Positions 17,557-26,064 of a DNA stretch of 64,000 nt are shown here, piece by piece. The notes beneath the pieces are model-generated. The model did no database searches. It saw only the letters and a program-made list of their open reading frames with translations, and was not told where the DNA came from. The number at the start of each line of letters is the position of its first letter. Position 1 is the first letter of the stretch. This DNA is from Enterococcus lactis (lineage in GTDB: Bacteria > Bacillota > Bacilli > Lactobacillales > Enterococcaceae): assembly GCF_015751045.1 (NCBI RefSeq), contig NZ_BNJW01000016.1, forward strand, positions 1 through 64,000, in the 5' to 3' direction. The position numbers and the translations under genes are program-made.

Positions 17557-17568
17557 TTAACGTGTGCA
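17557..17568 (+). promoter_or_regulatory. Operator candidate in the uxaB leader
   Basis: TTAACGTGTGCA repeats the 12-mer at 16433-16444. It lies just after a possible promoter (TTGTAA 17525-17530, TATAAA 17547-17552) and upstream of the uxaB ribosome site, a position suited to repression by the neighbouring LacI-type protein. Confidence 0.55.
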
Positions 17569-17589
17569 TAACACAGAAAGGAATAATCT

Positions 17590-19011
17590 ATGAATAAACT
17601 GACAAAAGAATTAGTGAAAAAAAACGAGGCTCCCGTAAAAGTTCTTCAATTCGGCGAAGGCAATTTTATGCGCGGATTTGTTGATTGGCAGATTCAGCAA
17701 CTGAATAACCAACAATTGTTTAAAGGAAATGTCGCCATCATTCAGCCTTTAGAACAAGGTCTTGGGAATACGATGAACCAGCAAGACAATTTATATACGG
17801 TCATTTTACAAGGACTCAGCAATGGCGAAATCGTTGATACTTCCGAGATTATCACCATAGTAGAACAAATGATCAATCCTTATCATGAATGGGATGCTTA
17901 TCTTTCTCTAGCAGAAAATGACGACTTGGCCTATATCGTCTCCAATACAACAGAGGCAGGAATCCAATTTGTGGAGACTGATGAACGAACAGATACGCCA
18001 CCACAGAGCTTCCCGGGCAAACTGACAGCCTTTTTATACCGACGTTTCGAATTAAACAAAGCCGGTTTTACGATTATTCCTTGTGAATTGATTGAGAGAA
18101 ACGGTGAACGTCTAAAAGAAATCATTTTACGCTATGCAGAAAAATGGGATTTAGAACCTGCTTTTATTGAGTGGTTAGAAAAAGAAAATGTTTTTTGTTG
18201 TAGTTTAGTTGATCGCATCGTACCAGGTTATCCTCGTGAGGATGCAGCTGTTTTCAATCAACGACATAACTATGAAGATCAATTGATGGTCAAAGCGGAA
18301 CCATTCATGCTTTGGGTGATTGAAGGGCCTAAAGAGTTGGAGAATCAACTACCATTCAAACAGGCTGGCTTGAATGTCATCATCACAGATGATATGACTC
18401 CTTATCGTGAACGTAAGGTGCATTTGCTTAATGGACCGCACACAGCGATGGTCCCTCTTGCTTTGTTGGCGGAATTGGAAACTGTAGAAGAAGTAATGAA
18501 AGATCCTTTATTCTCCGCTTATGTTGATCAGCTATTCGATCTAGAATTGATTCCTATGCTTTCTTTACCTAAAGATGAATTAGCCATTTATGCTGATCAA
18601 ATCAAAGAACGTTTCTTGAATCCTTTTGCCCATCACAAATTAGAAGCGATTTCATTAAATAGTGTTTCAAAATTCAGCACCCGTCTGCTTCCGGTCTTCA
18701 AGAAGTATATCGAAGAAAAAAATCAAGTACCACCGCTAATCTCTGTTTCACTAGCTGCGTTACTTCTTATGTATCGAGGCGATCAAGTAAAGCCCCATGA
18801 TGATGAAAAGACAATAAACGAATTTGTTGATGCTTGGTCTGATAATGAAACAGCTATTCTTCGATTATTGCAAAACGCTGCGCTTTGGGGAGAAGATTTG
18901 TCTCAATTACCGAATGTGGCAGATACTGTTCAAGAAATGGCTACAAAAATCGATCAAAAAGGTGTCCGAGCAGTATTACAAGAAATGAAAGGAACGATGG
19001 TCCATGCTTGA
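17590..19011 (+). CDS. uxaB: Tagaturonate reductase / altronate oxidoreductase
   Basis: A 473-aa member of the mannitol dehydrogenase family, UxaB branch, which reduces D-tagaturonate to D-altronate with NADH in galacturonate catabolism. The N-terminal nucleotide-binding region (VLQFGEGNFMRGFVDWQ, near 19) and the VKAEPFMLWVIEGP and RKVHLLNGPHT segments are typical. AAAGGA precedes the ATG. The next gene, uxaA, overlaps its end by 8 nt, so they are probably translated together. Confidence 0.93.
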   Translation: MNKLTKELVKKNEAPVKVLQFGEGNFMRGFVDWQIQQLNNQQLFKGNVAIIQPLEQGLGNTMNQQDNLYTVILQGLSNGEIVDTSEIITIVEQMINPYHEWDAYLSLAENDDLAYIVSNTTEAGIQFVETDERTDTPPQSFPGKLTAFLYRRFELNKAGFTIIPCELIERNGERLKEIILRYAEKWDLEPAFIEWLEKENVFCCSLVDRIVPGYPREDAAVFNQRHNYEDQLMVKAEPFMLWVIEGPKELENQLPFKQAGLNVIITDDMTPYRERKVHLLNGPHTAMVPLALLAELETVEEVMKDPLFSAYVDQLFDLELIPMLSLPKDELAIYADQIKERFLNPFAHHKLEAISLNSVSKFSTRLLPVFKKYIEEKNQVPPLISVSLAALLLMYRGDQVKPHDDEKTINEFVDAWSDNETAILRLLQNAALWGEDLSQLPNVADTVQEMATKIDQKGVRAVLQEMKGTMVHA

Positions 19012-20503
19012 AACCCTGCAACCAACAATGAAATTAAATCAACGAGACAGTGTTGTTGTCGCATTAACACCTATCCCAAAGCAAACACAACTGACGATTG
19101 ATCAGCAAACGATCACCACTCTTGAAGATATCCCGCAAGGTCACAAGATTGCATTGAGTGATTTGAAAGCTGGAGACAACGTGATCAAATATAGCTATCC
19201 AATCGGGCACGTGACGACAGACGTAACTGCCGGTCAATGGCTGCACACTCATAATGTAAAAACCAACCTTTCTGGTGAATTGGATTATCGATATGAAAAA
19301 GATGTCCATCCAAGTCATTATCCTTTTGAAAACCGAACATTTCAAGGCTACTTACGAAAAAATGGAAAAGTAGGGATTCGTAATGACTTGTTCTTAGTCC
19401 CTACCGTTGGGTGTGTGAATGGTATTGCTGAACTGATCGTCAAACAGTTCAAAGAAAAACATCCGGATCTGGGACAGTTTGATCATATTACGATTTTAAA
19501 GCATCCCTACGGCTGTTCACAGCTTGGAAAAGATCATCAAAATACTCGAGAAATCTTAGCAGACGCGGTAAACCATCCAAATGCTGGCGGAGTTTTAGTG
19601 TTTGGATTAGGTTGCGAGAACAATACCGTTCCTGAATTCAAAAAAATTTTAGGTGAATATGATGAAGAACGAGTGAAATTTCTAGTGGCTCAAGATGTCT
19701 ATGATGAGATCGAACAAGGCGTAGCTCTATTAGAAGAACTTTTAACCGCGGTCGAAAACGACCAGCGCATACCAGTCCCGCTCTCTAAGTTAAATGTCGG
19801 TTTGAAATGCGGCGGTTCTGATGGTCTATCGGGAATAACTGCCAACCCTTTGCTTGGTGCATTTTCTGATTACTTGATTGCTCAAGGAGGTAGCACGATC
19901 TTAACAGAAGTGCCAGAAATGTTTGGTGCAGAACAAGTATTGATGGCACGAGCGGAAAATGAAAAAGTTTTTGATTCAATCGTTGACTTGATCAATGACT
20001 TCAAACAGTATTTCTTGTCTTACGGGGAACCAGTTTACGAAAACCCATCTCCTGGTAATAAAGCAGGTGGGATCACTACATTAGAAGATAAGTCTTTAGG
20101 CTGCACGCAAAAATCAGGAAGCTCTCCTGTCGTTGATGTACTGCAATATGGCGAAAAAATCAGAAAACCAGGACTTAGTTTATTACAAGCTCCCGGGAAT
20201 GATCTTGTAGCTGCCTCTGCTCTTGCTTCATCCGATTGCCAGTTGGTCTTGTTTACCACAGGAAGAGGGACTCCATTTGGCTCATATGTCCCTACGGTCA
20301 AGGTATCTACGAACACGACTCTTTTTGAACGCAAAGGTCATTGGATGGACTTTAATGCAGGCGTCTTATTAGAACAACCAATGGAAGTGATCTTAGAATC
20401 ATTTGTTCAAAAAATCATCGCTGTGGCTAGTGGAGAAGAAACGAAAAATGAACAAAATGACGTTCGAGAAATTGCCATTTTTAAAAACGGAGTAACACTT
20501 TGA
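19004..20503 (+). CDS. uxaA: Altronate dehydratase
   Basis: A 499-aa UxaA-family enzyme that dehydrates D-altronate to 2-keto-3-deoxygluconate. It combines the short N-terminal SAF-like segment (residues 1-100) with the large catalytic domain. Cysteines in VGCVNGIAE, HPYGCSQLG, FGLGCENN and LKCGGSDG fit iron-dependent sugar-acid dehydratases. The ATG at 19004 overlaps uxaB by 8 nt and has AAGGA upstream; an ATG at 19028 is a less supported alternative. The downstream KDG kinase and aldolase genes are not in the window. Confidence 0.93.
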   Translation: MLETLQPTMKLNQRDSVVVALTPIPKQTQLTIDQQTITTLEDIPQGHKIALSDLKAGDNVIKYSYPIGHVTTDVTAGQWLHTHNVKTNLSGELDYRYEKDVHPSHYPFENRTFQGYLRKNGKVGIRNDLFLVPTVGCVNGIAELIVKQFKEKHPDLGQFDHITILKHPYGCSQLGKDHQNTREILADAVNHPNAGGVLVFGLGCENNTVPEFKKILGEYDEERVKFLVAQDVYDEIEQGVALLEELLTAVENDQRIPVPLSKLNVGLKCGGSDGLSGITANPLLGAFSDYLIAQGGSTILTEVPEMFGAEQVLMARAENEKVFDSIVDLINDFKQYFLSYGEPVYENPSPGNKAGGITTLEDKSLGCTQKSGSSPVVDVLQYGEKIRKPGLSLLQAPGNDLVAASALASSDCQLVLFTTGRGTPFGSYVPTVKVSTNTTLFERKGHWMDFNAGVLLEQPMEVILESFVQKIIAVASGEETKNEQNDVREIAIFKNGVTL

Positions 20504-20541
20504 TTTTCATAAAATAGTATAAAAAGAAAGAAGGAAGATTT

Positions 20542-21936
20542 ATGTTTTTATCTGATGATTTTTTATTAAAAGACGATTGGGCGAAAAAGCTTTATCATTC
20601 CTACGCAAAAAATATGCCCATTATTGATTATCACTGTCACTTAGATCCAAAAGAAATTTACGAAAACAACAATTTCAGCAATCTGACAGAAGCTTGGTTA
20701 GGAGGCGATCATTACAAATGGCGCTTGATGCGAGCTTGCGGCGTGCCTGAAGAAAAAATCACAGGAAATGCTTCTGATTTTGAAAAATTTTTAGCTTGGT
20801 GTCAAACCGTACCAAAAATTATCGGAAATCCGCTTTACAGTTGGTCACATCTTGAATTGAAGCGTTTCTTCGATATTGACTTGTTGATAAATGAAGAAAA
20901 CGCAGAGAAAATTTGGACACAAGCAAATGAAATTTTGGCAACTCCTGATTTCCGTCGGCGGGAAATCGCGAAAAAATCGAATGTAGAAGTGATTTGTACG
21001 ACAGATGATCCAGCAGATGACTTACACTATCATCAATTGCTTGCTCATGAAGAACCAGATTTGAAAGTTCTCCCTTCATTCCGTCCAGATAAAACACTCA
21101 ATATTGAAAAAGAAGGATTTAATGCATGGATCACACTACTGGAAGAAGCAGCTGACCAAACGATTACCACCTATCAAGAACTGATCGAAGTTTTAGGGCA
21201 GCGGATAGAATACTTCCATCAACATGGATGTCGTGTTTCCGACCACGCTTTAGACACCTTACACTATAAAGAAGCGGATGAAACAGTATTAGAAGAGATT
21301 TTTCAAAAAGCACGAGCTAACAAACTATTATCTTCAGATGAAATCGATGCTTATCGTACAGAAACACTGATACGTTTGACCCACTTCTATCATTCTCATA
21401 ATTGGACGATGCAGCTGCATATTCATGCTTATCGTAATTGTAATACACAAATGTTGGAAAAATTAGGACCCGATACCGGTTATGATGGAATGAATGATCT
21501 TTCTTTGACTATTCCTCTGCAAAAATTATTGAATCGTGCAGAAGAAACGGATCAGTTGCCAAAGACGATCCTCTATTCACTGAATCCAAATGACTACCCT
21601 GCGATTTTAGCTTTGATGGGCTGTTTCCAAAAAGAACAGAATGGAAAACTGCAGTTAGGTTCTGGATGGTGGTACAACGATACTCGAGCTGGTATGCGCG
21701 ATCAATTGACACAGTTTGCTGATGGTAGTGCTTTGGGGAATTTTGTCGGCATGCTGACAGATTCAAGAAGTTTCCTTTCCTACACTAGACATGAATATTT
21801 CCGTCGTGTTCTTTGTGAATTTTTAGGCGAAATGGTCATGCGAGGAGAAGCACCTGAGGATGAACAACTTTTAGGAAGTCTCGTTCAAGCGATTAGTTAT
21901 ACAAATGCTAAAAATTACTTTGGCTTTTTCGCCTAA
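20542..21936 (+). CDS. uxaC: Glucuronate/galacturonate isomerase
   Basis: A 464-aa uronate isomerase that converts D-galacturonate to tagaturonate and D-glucuronate to fructuronate. It belongs to the amidohydrolase-like superfamily; metal-binding HxH is visible in IIDYHCHLDP near residues 32-36, with the family-typical TTDDPADDL and MQLHIHAYRN segments. A clear AAGGAAG ribosome site precedes the ATG. It is followed by a perfect terminator hairpin, so the later genes may need read-through or their own promoter. Confidence 0.95.
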   Translation: MFLSDDFLLKDDWAKKLYHSYAKNMPIIDYHCHLDPKEIYENNNFSNLTEAWLGGDHYKWRLMRACGVPEEKITGNASDFEKFLAWCQTVPKIIGNPLYSWSHLELKRFFDIDLLINEENAEKIWTQANEILATPDFRRREIAKKSNVEVICTTDDPADDLHYHQLLAHEEPDLKVLPSFRPDKTLNIEKEGFNAWITLLEEAADQTITTYQELIEVLGQRIEYFHQHGCRVSDHALDTLHYKEADETVLEEIFQKARANKLLSSDEIDAYRTETLIRLTHFYHSHNWTMQLHIHAYRNCNTQMLEKLGPDTGYDGMNDLSLTIPLQKLLNRAEETDQLPKTILYSLNPNDYPAILALMGCFQKEQNGKLQLGSGWWYNDTRAGMRDQLTQFADGSALGNFVGMLTDSRSFLSYTRHEYFRRVLCEFLGEMVMRGEAPEDEQLLGSLVQAISYTNAKNYFGFFA

Positions 21937-22006
21937 TTGATTAATAGTAACAGTAACGAATCAAAAACAGGATAGCGAAATAACGGAATCCGTTTATCCA
22001 CGTTTT

Positions 22007-22046
22007 AGAGAAGAAGACGGACCAAATTTGCTCCGTCTTCTTCTCT
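22007..22046 (+). terminator. Hairpin after uxaC
   Basis: A perfect 15-bp stem (22007-22021 with 22032-22046) with a 10-nt loop. It is GC-containing but followed by only a modest T-rich stretch, so partial termination within the operon is likely. Confidence 0.75.
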
Positions 22047-22094
22047 TGCTGTTCTGCTTCATTGCCTATAAACCCTTATGAAAGAAGAGATAAC

Positions 22095-22778
22095 ATGCCT
22101 ACTATCCATATTGCCGGTGATTCTACTGCGGCAGAAAAAGATGAAAACAAGCGTCCCGAGACAGGTTGGGGAGAAAAAATCTCTGCTTATTTTTCACCTG
22201 AGATCCAGATCAATAACCAAGCAAAGAATGGACGCAGTACCAAATCATTTATCCAGGAAGGAAGATTAGCCCGTTTAGCTTCACAGTTTCAGCCAAATGA
22301 TTTCTTATTTGTACAATTTGGACATAACAACCAGAAAATCCAAGAAGAAAGAGGTACGCTCCCCTTCGGTAGCTATTTAAAAAATCTGCAGATATTTTTT
22401 GAATGCGCAAAAAAAGCGAACGTCCACATGGTCTTGCTGACATCTGTGACGCGACGAGATTACTTAGAAAATGGAACATTGAATCCAGATATACTTGGAG
22501 ACTATCCAAAAGCGATGCGTGCATTTGCTGAGAAACACCATATTCCACTTTTAGATGTTTTCTCACGATCACAAGAATATTTCCAGACCTTTTCAAAAGA
22601 AGAGACAAAAAAATTCTATCTGCATCTTATGCCTAATAGTTGTGAAAATTACCCAAAAGGACTAAAGGATAATACCCACTTTAGTCCAGAAGGCGCTGAT
22701 AAAGTTGCCCGAATAATTGCTGAATTGATAAAAGAATCCCGTCTGCCTCTTGCTGATTATTTACAAAAAGGAGTTTGA
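22095..22778 (+). CDS. SGNH-family acetylesterase (rhamnogalacturonan acetylesterase type), cytoplasmic
   Basis: A 227-aa SGNH/GDSL hydrolase. Block I is IAGDSTAA with the nucleophile Ser near residue 8, the Gly block lies around QAKNGRST, the Asn block is FGHNNQK, and the catalytic Asp/His are in a late DNTHFSPEGA segment. This pattern fits RhgT/RGAE enzymes that remove acetyl groups from rhamnogalacturonan. The start MPTIHIAGD is preferred over an upstream in-frame one because SGNH block I normally sits next to the N-terminus and it has a purine-rich AAGAAGAGA upstream. There is no signal peptide, so it acts on imported fragments. The next gene starts 1 nt after its stop. Confidence 0.85.
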   Translation: MPTIHIAGDSTAAEKDENKRPETGWGEKISAYFSPEIQINNQAKNGRSTKSFIQEGRLARLASQFQPNDFLFVQFGHNNQKIQEERGTLPFGSYLKNLQIFFECAKKANVHMVLLTSVTRRDYLENGTLNPDILGDYPKAMRAFAEKHHIPLLDVFSRSQEYFQTFSKEETKKFYLHLMPNSCENYPKGLKDNTHFSPEGADKVARIIAELIKESRLPLADYLQKGV

Positions 22779-22779
22779 A

Positions 22780-23616
22780 ATGTTTCCATTAAATTTAGGC
22801 ATTCGTGCCCATGATCTAGAGGTTCGAAATCGTGAAGAAATCGTTCAAAAAGTATCACAGCTTCACTTGTCCCATATCCAATTTGCACCACAAAAAGCAT
22901 TTCCTGAACAACTTAAATTAAATGACATGACACTTGGGAGTGCTGCCTATTTTGGTGAATACTTCCAAAAAAACAATATCGAACTTTCCATTTTAGGTTG
23001 CTATATCAACCTATCCAGCAAAAATCAAGAAGTTCGTGCACAAGCATTAGCAACTTTCAAACAGCAAATTGCTCTGTGCTCTGCCTATCAAGCCAAGATG
23101 ATTGCTACGGAAACCGGTAGTGTCTCTGTCGGTTTCACAAAAGAAAATTTTACTGAAGAAGCTTATCAGATTGCTAGAAATTCTGTCATTGAATTAGTCG
23201 CTCATGCAGAAAATTTTGGCGTAACTGTTGCTGTTGAAGCAGGGATCAATCATCCGATCTATAACTATCAGTTAGCCAAACGTTTAGTCGATGAAGTAGC
23301 TTCACCAAATTTAAAAATCATTTTAGACTGTGCGAATTTGATCCACAAAGAAAATCATGCTGATCAGGAAAAAGTGATCCGAGGTGCCTTGGACAATTTA
23401 CAGGGTTGTATTACAGCGCTTCATCTCAAAGACTACATCATGGAAAATGGAAAGATCCGCATAGTTCCTGTTGGTAAAGGCTGTTTAGATTTCCGCCCGG
23501 TACTACATTATATCAAATATGAGCGTCCTCTAATGTACGCCACTCTTGAAGCTACTCCTGAGATTTATGTTCCTGAAGCAATAGAACACTTGCAGTTTTT
23601 TTACCAAGATTGTTAA
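22780..23616 (+). CDS. Xylose-isomerase-like TIM-barrel protein (sugar isomerase/epimerase), substrate unknown
   Basis: A 278-aa protein of the AP-endonuclease-2/xylose-isomerase-like TIM-barrel superfamily. Likely metal ligands are the Glu in VAVEAGI, the Asp in IILDCAN, the His in ALHLKD and the Glu in TLEATPE. The start MFPLNLGIR follows aaaaaggag and lies directly after the acetylesterase stop. Family members isomerise or epimerise sugars or keto-acids. Its place in a uronate operon suggests a sugar released from pectin, but the substrate cannot be read from sequence. Confidence 0.8.
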   Translation: MFPLNLGIRAHDLEVRNREEIVQKVSQLHLSHIQFAPQKAFPEQLKLNDMTLGSAAYFGEYFQKNNIELSILGCYINLSSKNQEVRAQALATFKQQIALCSAYQAKMIATETGSVSVGFTKENFTEEAYQIARNSVIELVAHAENFGVTVAVEAGINHPIYNYQLAKRLVDEVASPNLKIILDCANLIHKENHADQEKVIRGALDNLQGCITALHLKDYIMENGKIRIVPVGKGCLDFRPVLHYIKYERPLMYATLEATPEIYVPEAIEHLQFFYQDC

Positions 23617-23626
23617 GGAGAAGATT

Positions 23627-25381
23627 ATGGAGGAACGAATACAGAAAAGTTATCAAAAATATCATGCAAATGCTTTTCAGACATTGCTGCATCTTTATCA
23701 GGGGAATTATTGGAGCTTTGCCATGTCAGGACTCTTTTTTATTATCAAACATCTTCCATCTTGGTTAATGCCGATTGCTATTGCCAATGTAATCAATGCA
23801 GCTTCATCAAAAGATTCCTCTCAATTGCAGGCGATTTATTTCAACGCTTTTTTGATGACTTGTCTGATCGGTCAAAATATATTGACGAATTATTTTCATG
23901 TAAAATACCATAGCACTTCGATCCGGCAAGTAGAAGCTGGACTAAGAGCGACTCTTATCAAGAAAATCCAAGAACTTTCTATACCCTATCAAAAAGAATT
24001 GCAATCTGGCCGGATCCAATCAAAAATCATCCGTGATGTAGAAGCCATCCAAACGTTGTCCTCTCAAGTATTTGTCAGCGGATTGAACATTGCTGTCAAT
24101 TTATTCGTGGCTTTAGGTATCACGCTTTATAGAAGTCCTGTCGTTTTCTTGTTTTTCTTATTGACTGTCCCTCTCGCCGCGTTAGTTACTCTTTTTTTCC
24201 GGAAAAGGATCAGACAGTCCAATTCAGATTTCCGGCAAGAAATGGAAGAGACTTCTGCAAAAGTGATCGAAGTGATCGAATTAGCACCGATTGCTCGAGC
24301 TCATGGGTTAGAAAAACACGAAACCACTCGCTTAAATAAGCATTTTACCCAAATCTATGAAAAAGGATTCCACTTAGATATCCTGCAATCTGTTTTCGGA
24401 TCAGTCAGCTGGGCTAGTTTTCAGATATTTCAACTGATTTGTTTGATTTTCACTGGGATATTAGCTTTACAAGGGCGTATTCAACCAGGTGATGGCGTGA
24501 TGTATCAGACATATTTCACAACGATCGTCAATTCCGTTTCTGGAATGATCACACTGATTCCTACGATTTCAAAAGGCATGGAATCTATTACTTCTATTGG
24601 TGAACTGTTGATTGCTGGCGATGTAGAAACTTATCACGGTAAGAAAAAAATCCAACATTTGGATGGAAATTTTCGCTTTGAGGATGTTTCTTTTCATTAC
24701 CCGGACTCACTCAAGCCGATTATCGATCATTTTTCTCTAGAGGTGAAAGCTGGAGAAACAATTGCTTTTGTTGGGCCATCTGGTTCTGGAAAATCTACAC
24801 TCCTTAACTTATTGATTGGATTTATCCAGCCGTCTTCAGGGAGGATTTTCCTAGATAATCAGCCTTTGGATGAATTGGATATGCGAAGTGTGCGTAATTA
24901 TTTAGCCGTTGTTCCTCAAACCACTTTGTTGTTCTCCGCTTCGATCAAAGAGAACATCACTTATGGCTTGAAAAACGTATCAAAAGAACGTTTAGATGAA
25001 GTCATCGAAGCTGCGCAACTTTCTTCACTGATTGACCAGCTTCCTGATGGACTGGATACCTTAGTAGGCGAACATGGCAACAAGCTGTCTGGTGGCCAAA
25101 AACAACGTATCTCCATTGCACGAGCATTGATACGTCAGCCGAAAATCATTTTGCTAGATGAAGCAACTTCAGCTTTAGATAACCAGTCAGAGAAAAAAAT
25201 CCAGCAGGCCCTGAATTACCTGACAGAAACACCCACTACTTTTATTGTGGCTCATCGGCTTTCAACGATCAAAGAGGCAGATAAAATCGTCGTGATCGAT
25301 GAAGGAAAAATCGTTGAGATGGGTACTTACGAAGAGCTGTTAGCTCAAGAGGGCTATTTTTACCGTTTGAAAAATGAATGA
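23627..25381 (+). CDS. Exporter-type ABC half-transporter (MDR/MsbA-like)
   Basis: A 584-aa fused permease and ATPase. Six transmembrane helices lie in about residues 25-310. The nucleotide-binding domain has Walker A GPSGSGKST near 387, the signature LSGGQKQRISIARAL near 489, Walker B IILLDEATSALD near 512 and the H-loop VAHRLST near 545. AAGGAGA precedes the ATG, 10 nt after the TIM-barrel gene, so it belongs to the uronate operon. Such exporters normally form homo- or heterodimers, and no partner gene is next to it. Its role here is unclear: export of a toxic intermediate, or an unrelated passenger. A terminator follows. Confidence 0.88.
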   Translation: MEERIQKSYQKYHANAFQTLLHLYQGNYWSFAMSGLFFIIKHLPSWLMPIAIANVINAASSKDSSQLQAIYFNAFLMTCLIGQNILTNYFHVKYHSTSIRQVEAGLRATLIKKIQELSIPYQKELQSGRIQSKIIRDVEAIQTLSSQVFVSGLNIAVNLFVALGITLYRSPVVFLFFLLTVPLAALVTLFFRKRIRQSNSDFRQEMEETSAKVIEVIELAPIARAHGLEKHETTRLNKHFTQIYEKGFHLDILQSVFGSVSWASFQIFQLICLIFTGILALQGRIQPGDGVMYQTYFTTIVNSVSGMITLIPTISKGMESITSIGELLIAGDVETYHGKKKIQHLDGNFRFEDVSFHYPDSLKPIIDHFSLEVKAGETIAFVGPSGSGKSTLLNLLIGFIQPSSGRIFLDNQPLDELDMRSVRNYLAVVPQTTLLFSASIKENITYGLKNVSKERLDEVIEAAQLSSLIDQLPDGLDTLVGEHGNKLSGGQKQRISIARALIRQPKIILLDEATSALDNQSEKKIQQALNYLTETPTTFIVAHRLSTIKEADKIVVIDEGKIVEMGTYEELLAQEGYFYRLKNE

Positions 25382-25389
25382 CAAAAAAA

Positions 25390-25420
25390 GGAGAGACGAC
25401 AAGAGTTTTGTCGTCTCTCC
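25390..25420 (+). terminator. Terminator after the ABC half-transporter
   Basis: A perfect 13-bp stem (25390-25402 with 25408-25420) and a 5-nt loop. An A-run precedes it and a TATTTC tract follows. It ends the rightward uronate operon. Confidence 0.85.
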
Positions 25421-25427
25421 TATTTCT

Positions 25428-25640
25428 GAATAAACGGTGTTCTCCTGCCAACTCCTCGGTCACAAATCACAATAGTCATCAAACATGAGAAGCTGTTTTT
25501 TGAAATTGTTCCTTGTCACTCAGAGTTAAACGGTAGGCTCACGTCCTCTTGGTAAACGGTGTTCAAGAGACAGTCTATCGGCAATAAGAAGCAATTTTGT
25601 CATCGCTCAAGGCTGAACGTCTCTTTCACAACCTCTGTTG
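25428..25640 (-). repeat. Palindromic repeat cluster: type C and type E cores in reverse orientation
   Basis: Read on the minus strand, a type E unit (25635-25561, arms agagacgttcagcctt / agactgtctctt) is followed by the junction GAACACCGTTTACCAAGAG (25565-25547). A type C unit follows (25537-25446, arms cctaccgtttaactctgagtgacaa / ttgtgaccgaggagttggcagg), then the closing GAACACCGTTTA. The same constant ends and type C core recur at 45.7 kb. Confidence 0.7.
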
Positions 25641-25655
25641 TTTCATAAAATAGTT

Positions 25656-25997
25656 CTATTCGCTGTAAAGGTCGCGAACTGGCGTCATGATGATCCGGTT
25701 CAAGTCATTGATGATCGTACTGAAACCTTGTTCTTTTTGCATTAAATCATTGATTACTTCTTCTGATTGAATTTTCACAGCCATTTCTTGTGCTTTCATT
25801 GCATCTTCGTCGCTGAATTCTTGTCCACTCATTTGTTTTTCTTGTAATTCGATTTGCATCGCTTGGAAGTCTTTGAACAGCTTGTGTGCTTCTTCGTTTG
25901 CTTGTACTTTCTCGTACGCTTCTTTCAACGCTTTGAATTCTGGTAATTCACGGATCTCACGTTCGATCTGATTCGCGCTATCGTAGATGTTTGACAT
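25656..25997 (-). CDS. YheA/YlbF-family protein (UPF0342)
   Basis: A 113-aa, highly charged, almost entirely alpha-helical protein with the family pattern of an N-terminal [25 protein letters not shown] segment and a C-terminal helix ending in a short acidic tail. UPF0342 (YheA) relatives belong to the YlbF/YmcA superfamily; YlbF and YmcA act in RNA processing in Bacillus, but the role of YheA is not established. The promoter is probably in the 67 nt between this gene and the PBP gene, or it is read from upstream. Confidence 0.85.
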   Translation of the reverse strand: MSNIYDSANQIEREIRELPEFKALKEAYEKVQANEEAHKLFKDFQAMQIELQEKQMSGQEFSDEDAMKAQEMAVKIQSEEVINDLMQKEQGFSTIINDLNRIIMTPVRDLYSE

Positions 25998-26064
25998 GTT
26001 ATGCCCTCTTTTCTTTTAGTAGTTACTCTCTATTGTAACATGGGGTTATTCGTTTTCAAAGGGT

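Noticed and set aside
23627-25381. Naming the ABC half-transporter as a pectin-fragment importer
   Set aside because: Fused permease-ATPase without a binding protein is exporter architecture; the importer role is already covered by the Lpl system.
25428-25640. Short frames in the repeat regions as small proteins
   Set aside because: They follow palindromic repeats and change frame between copies; no ribosome sites.
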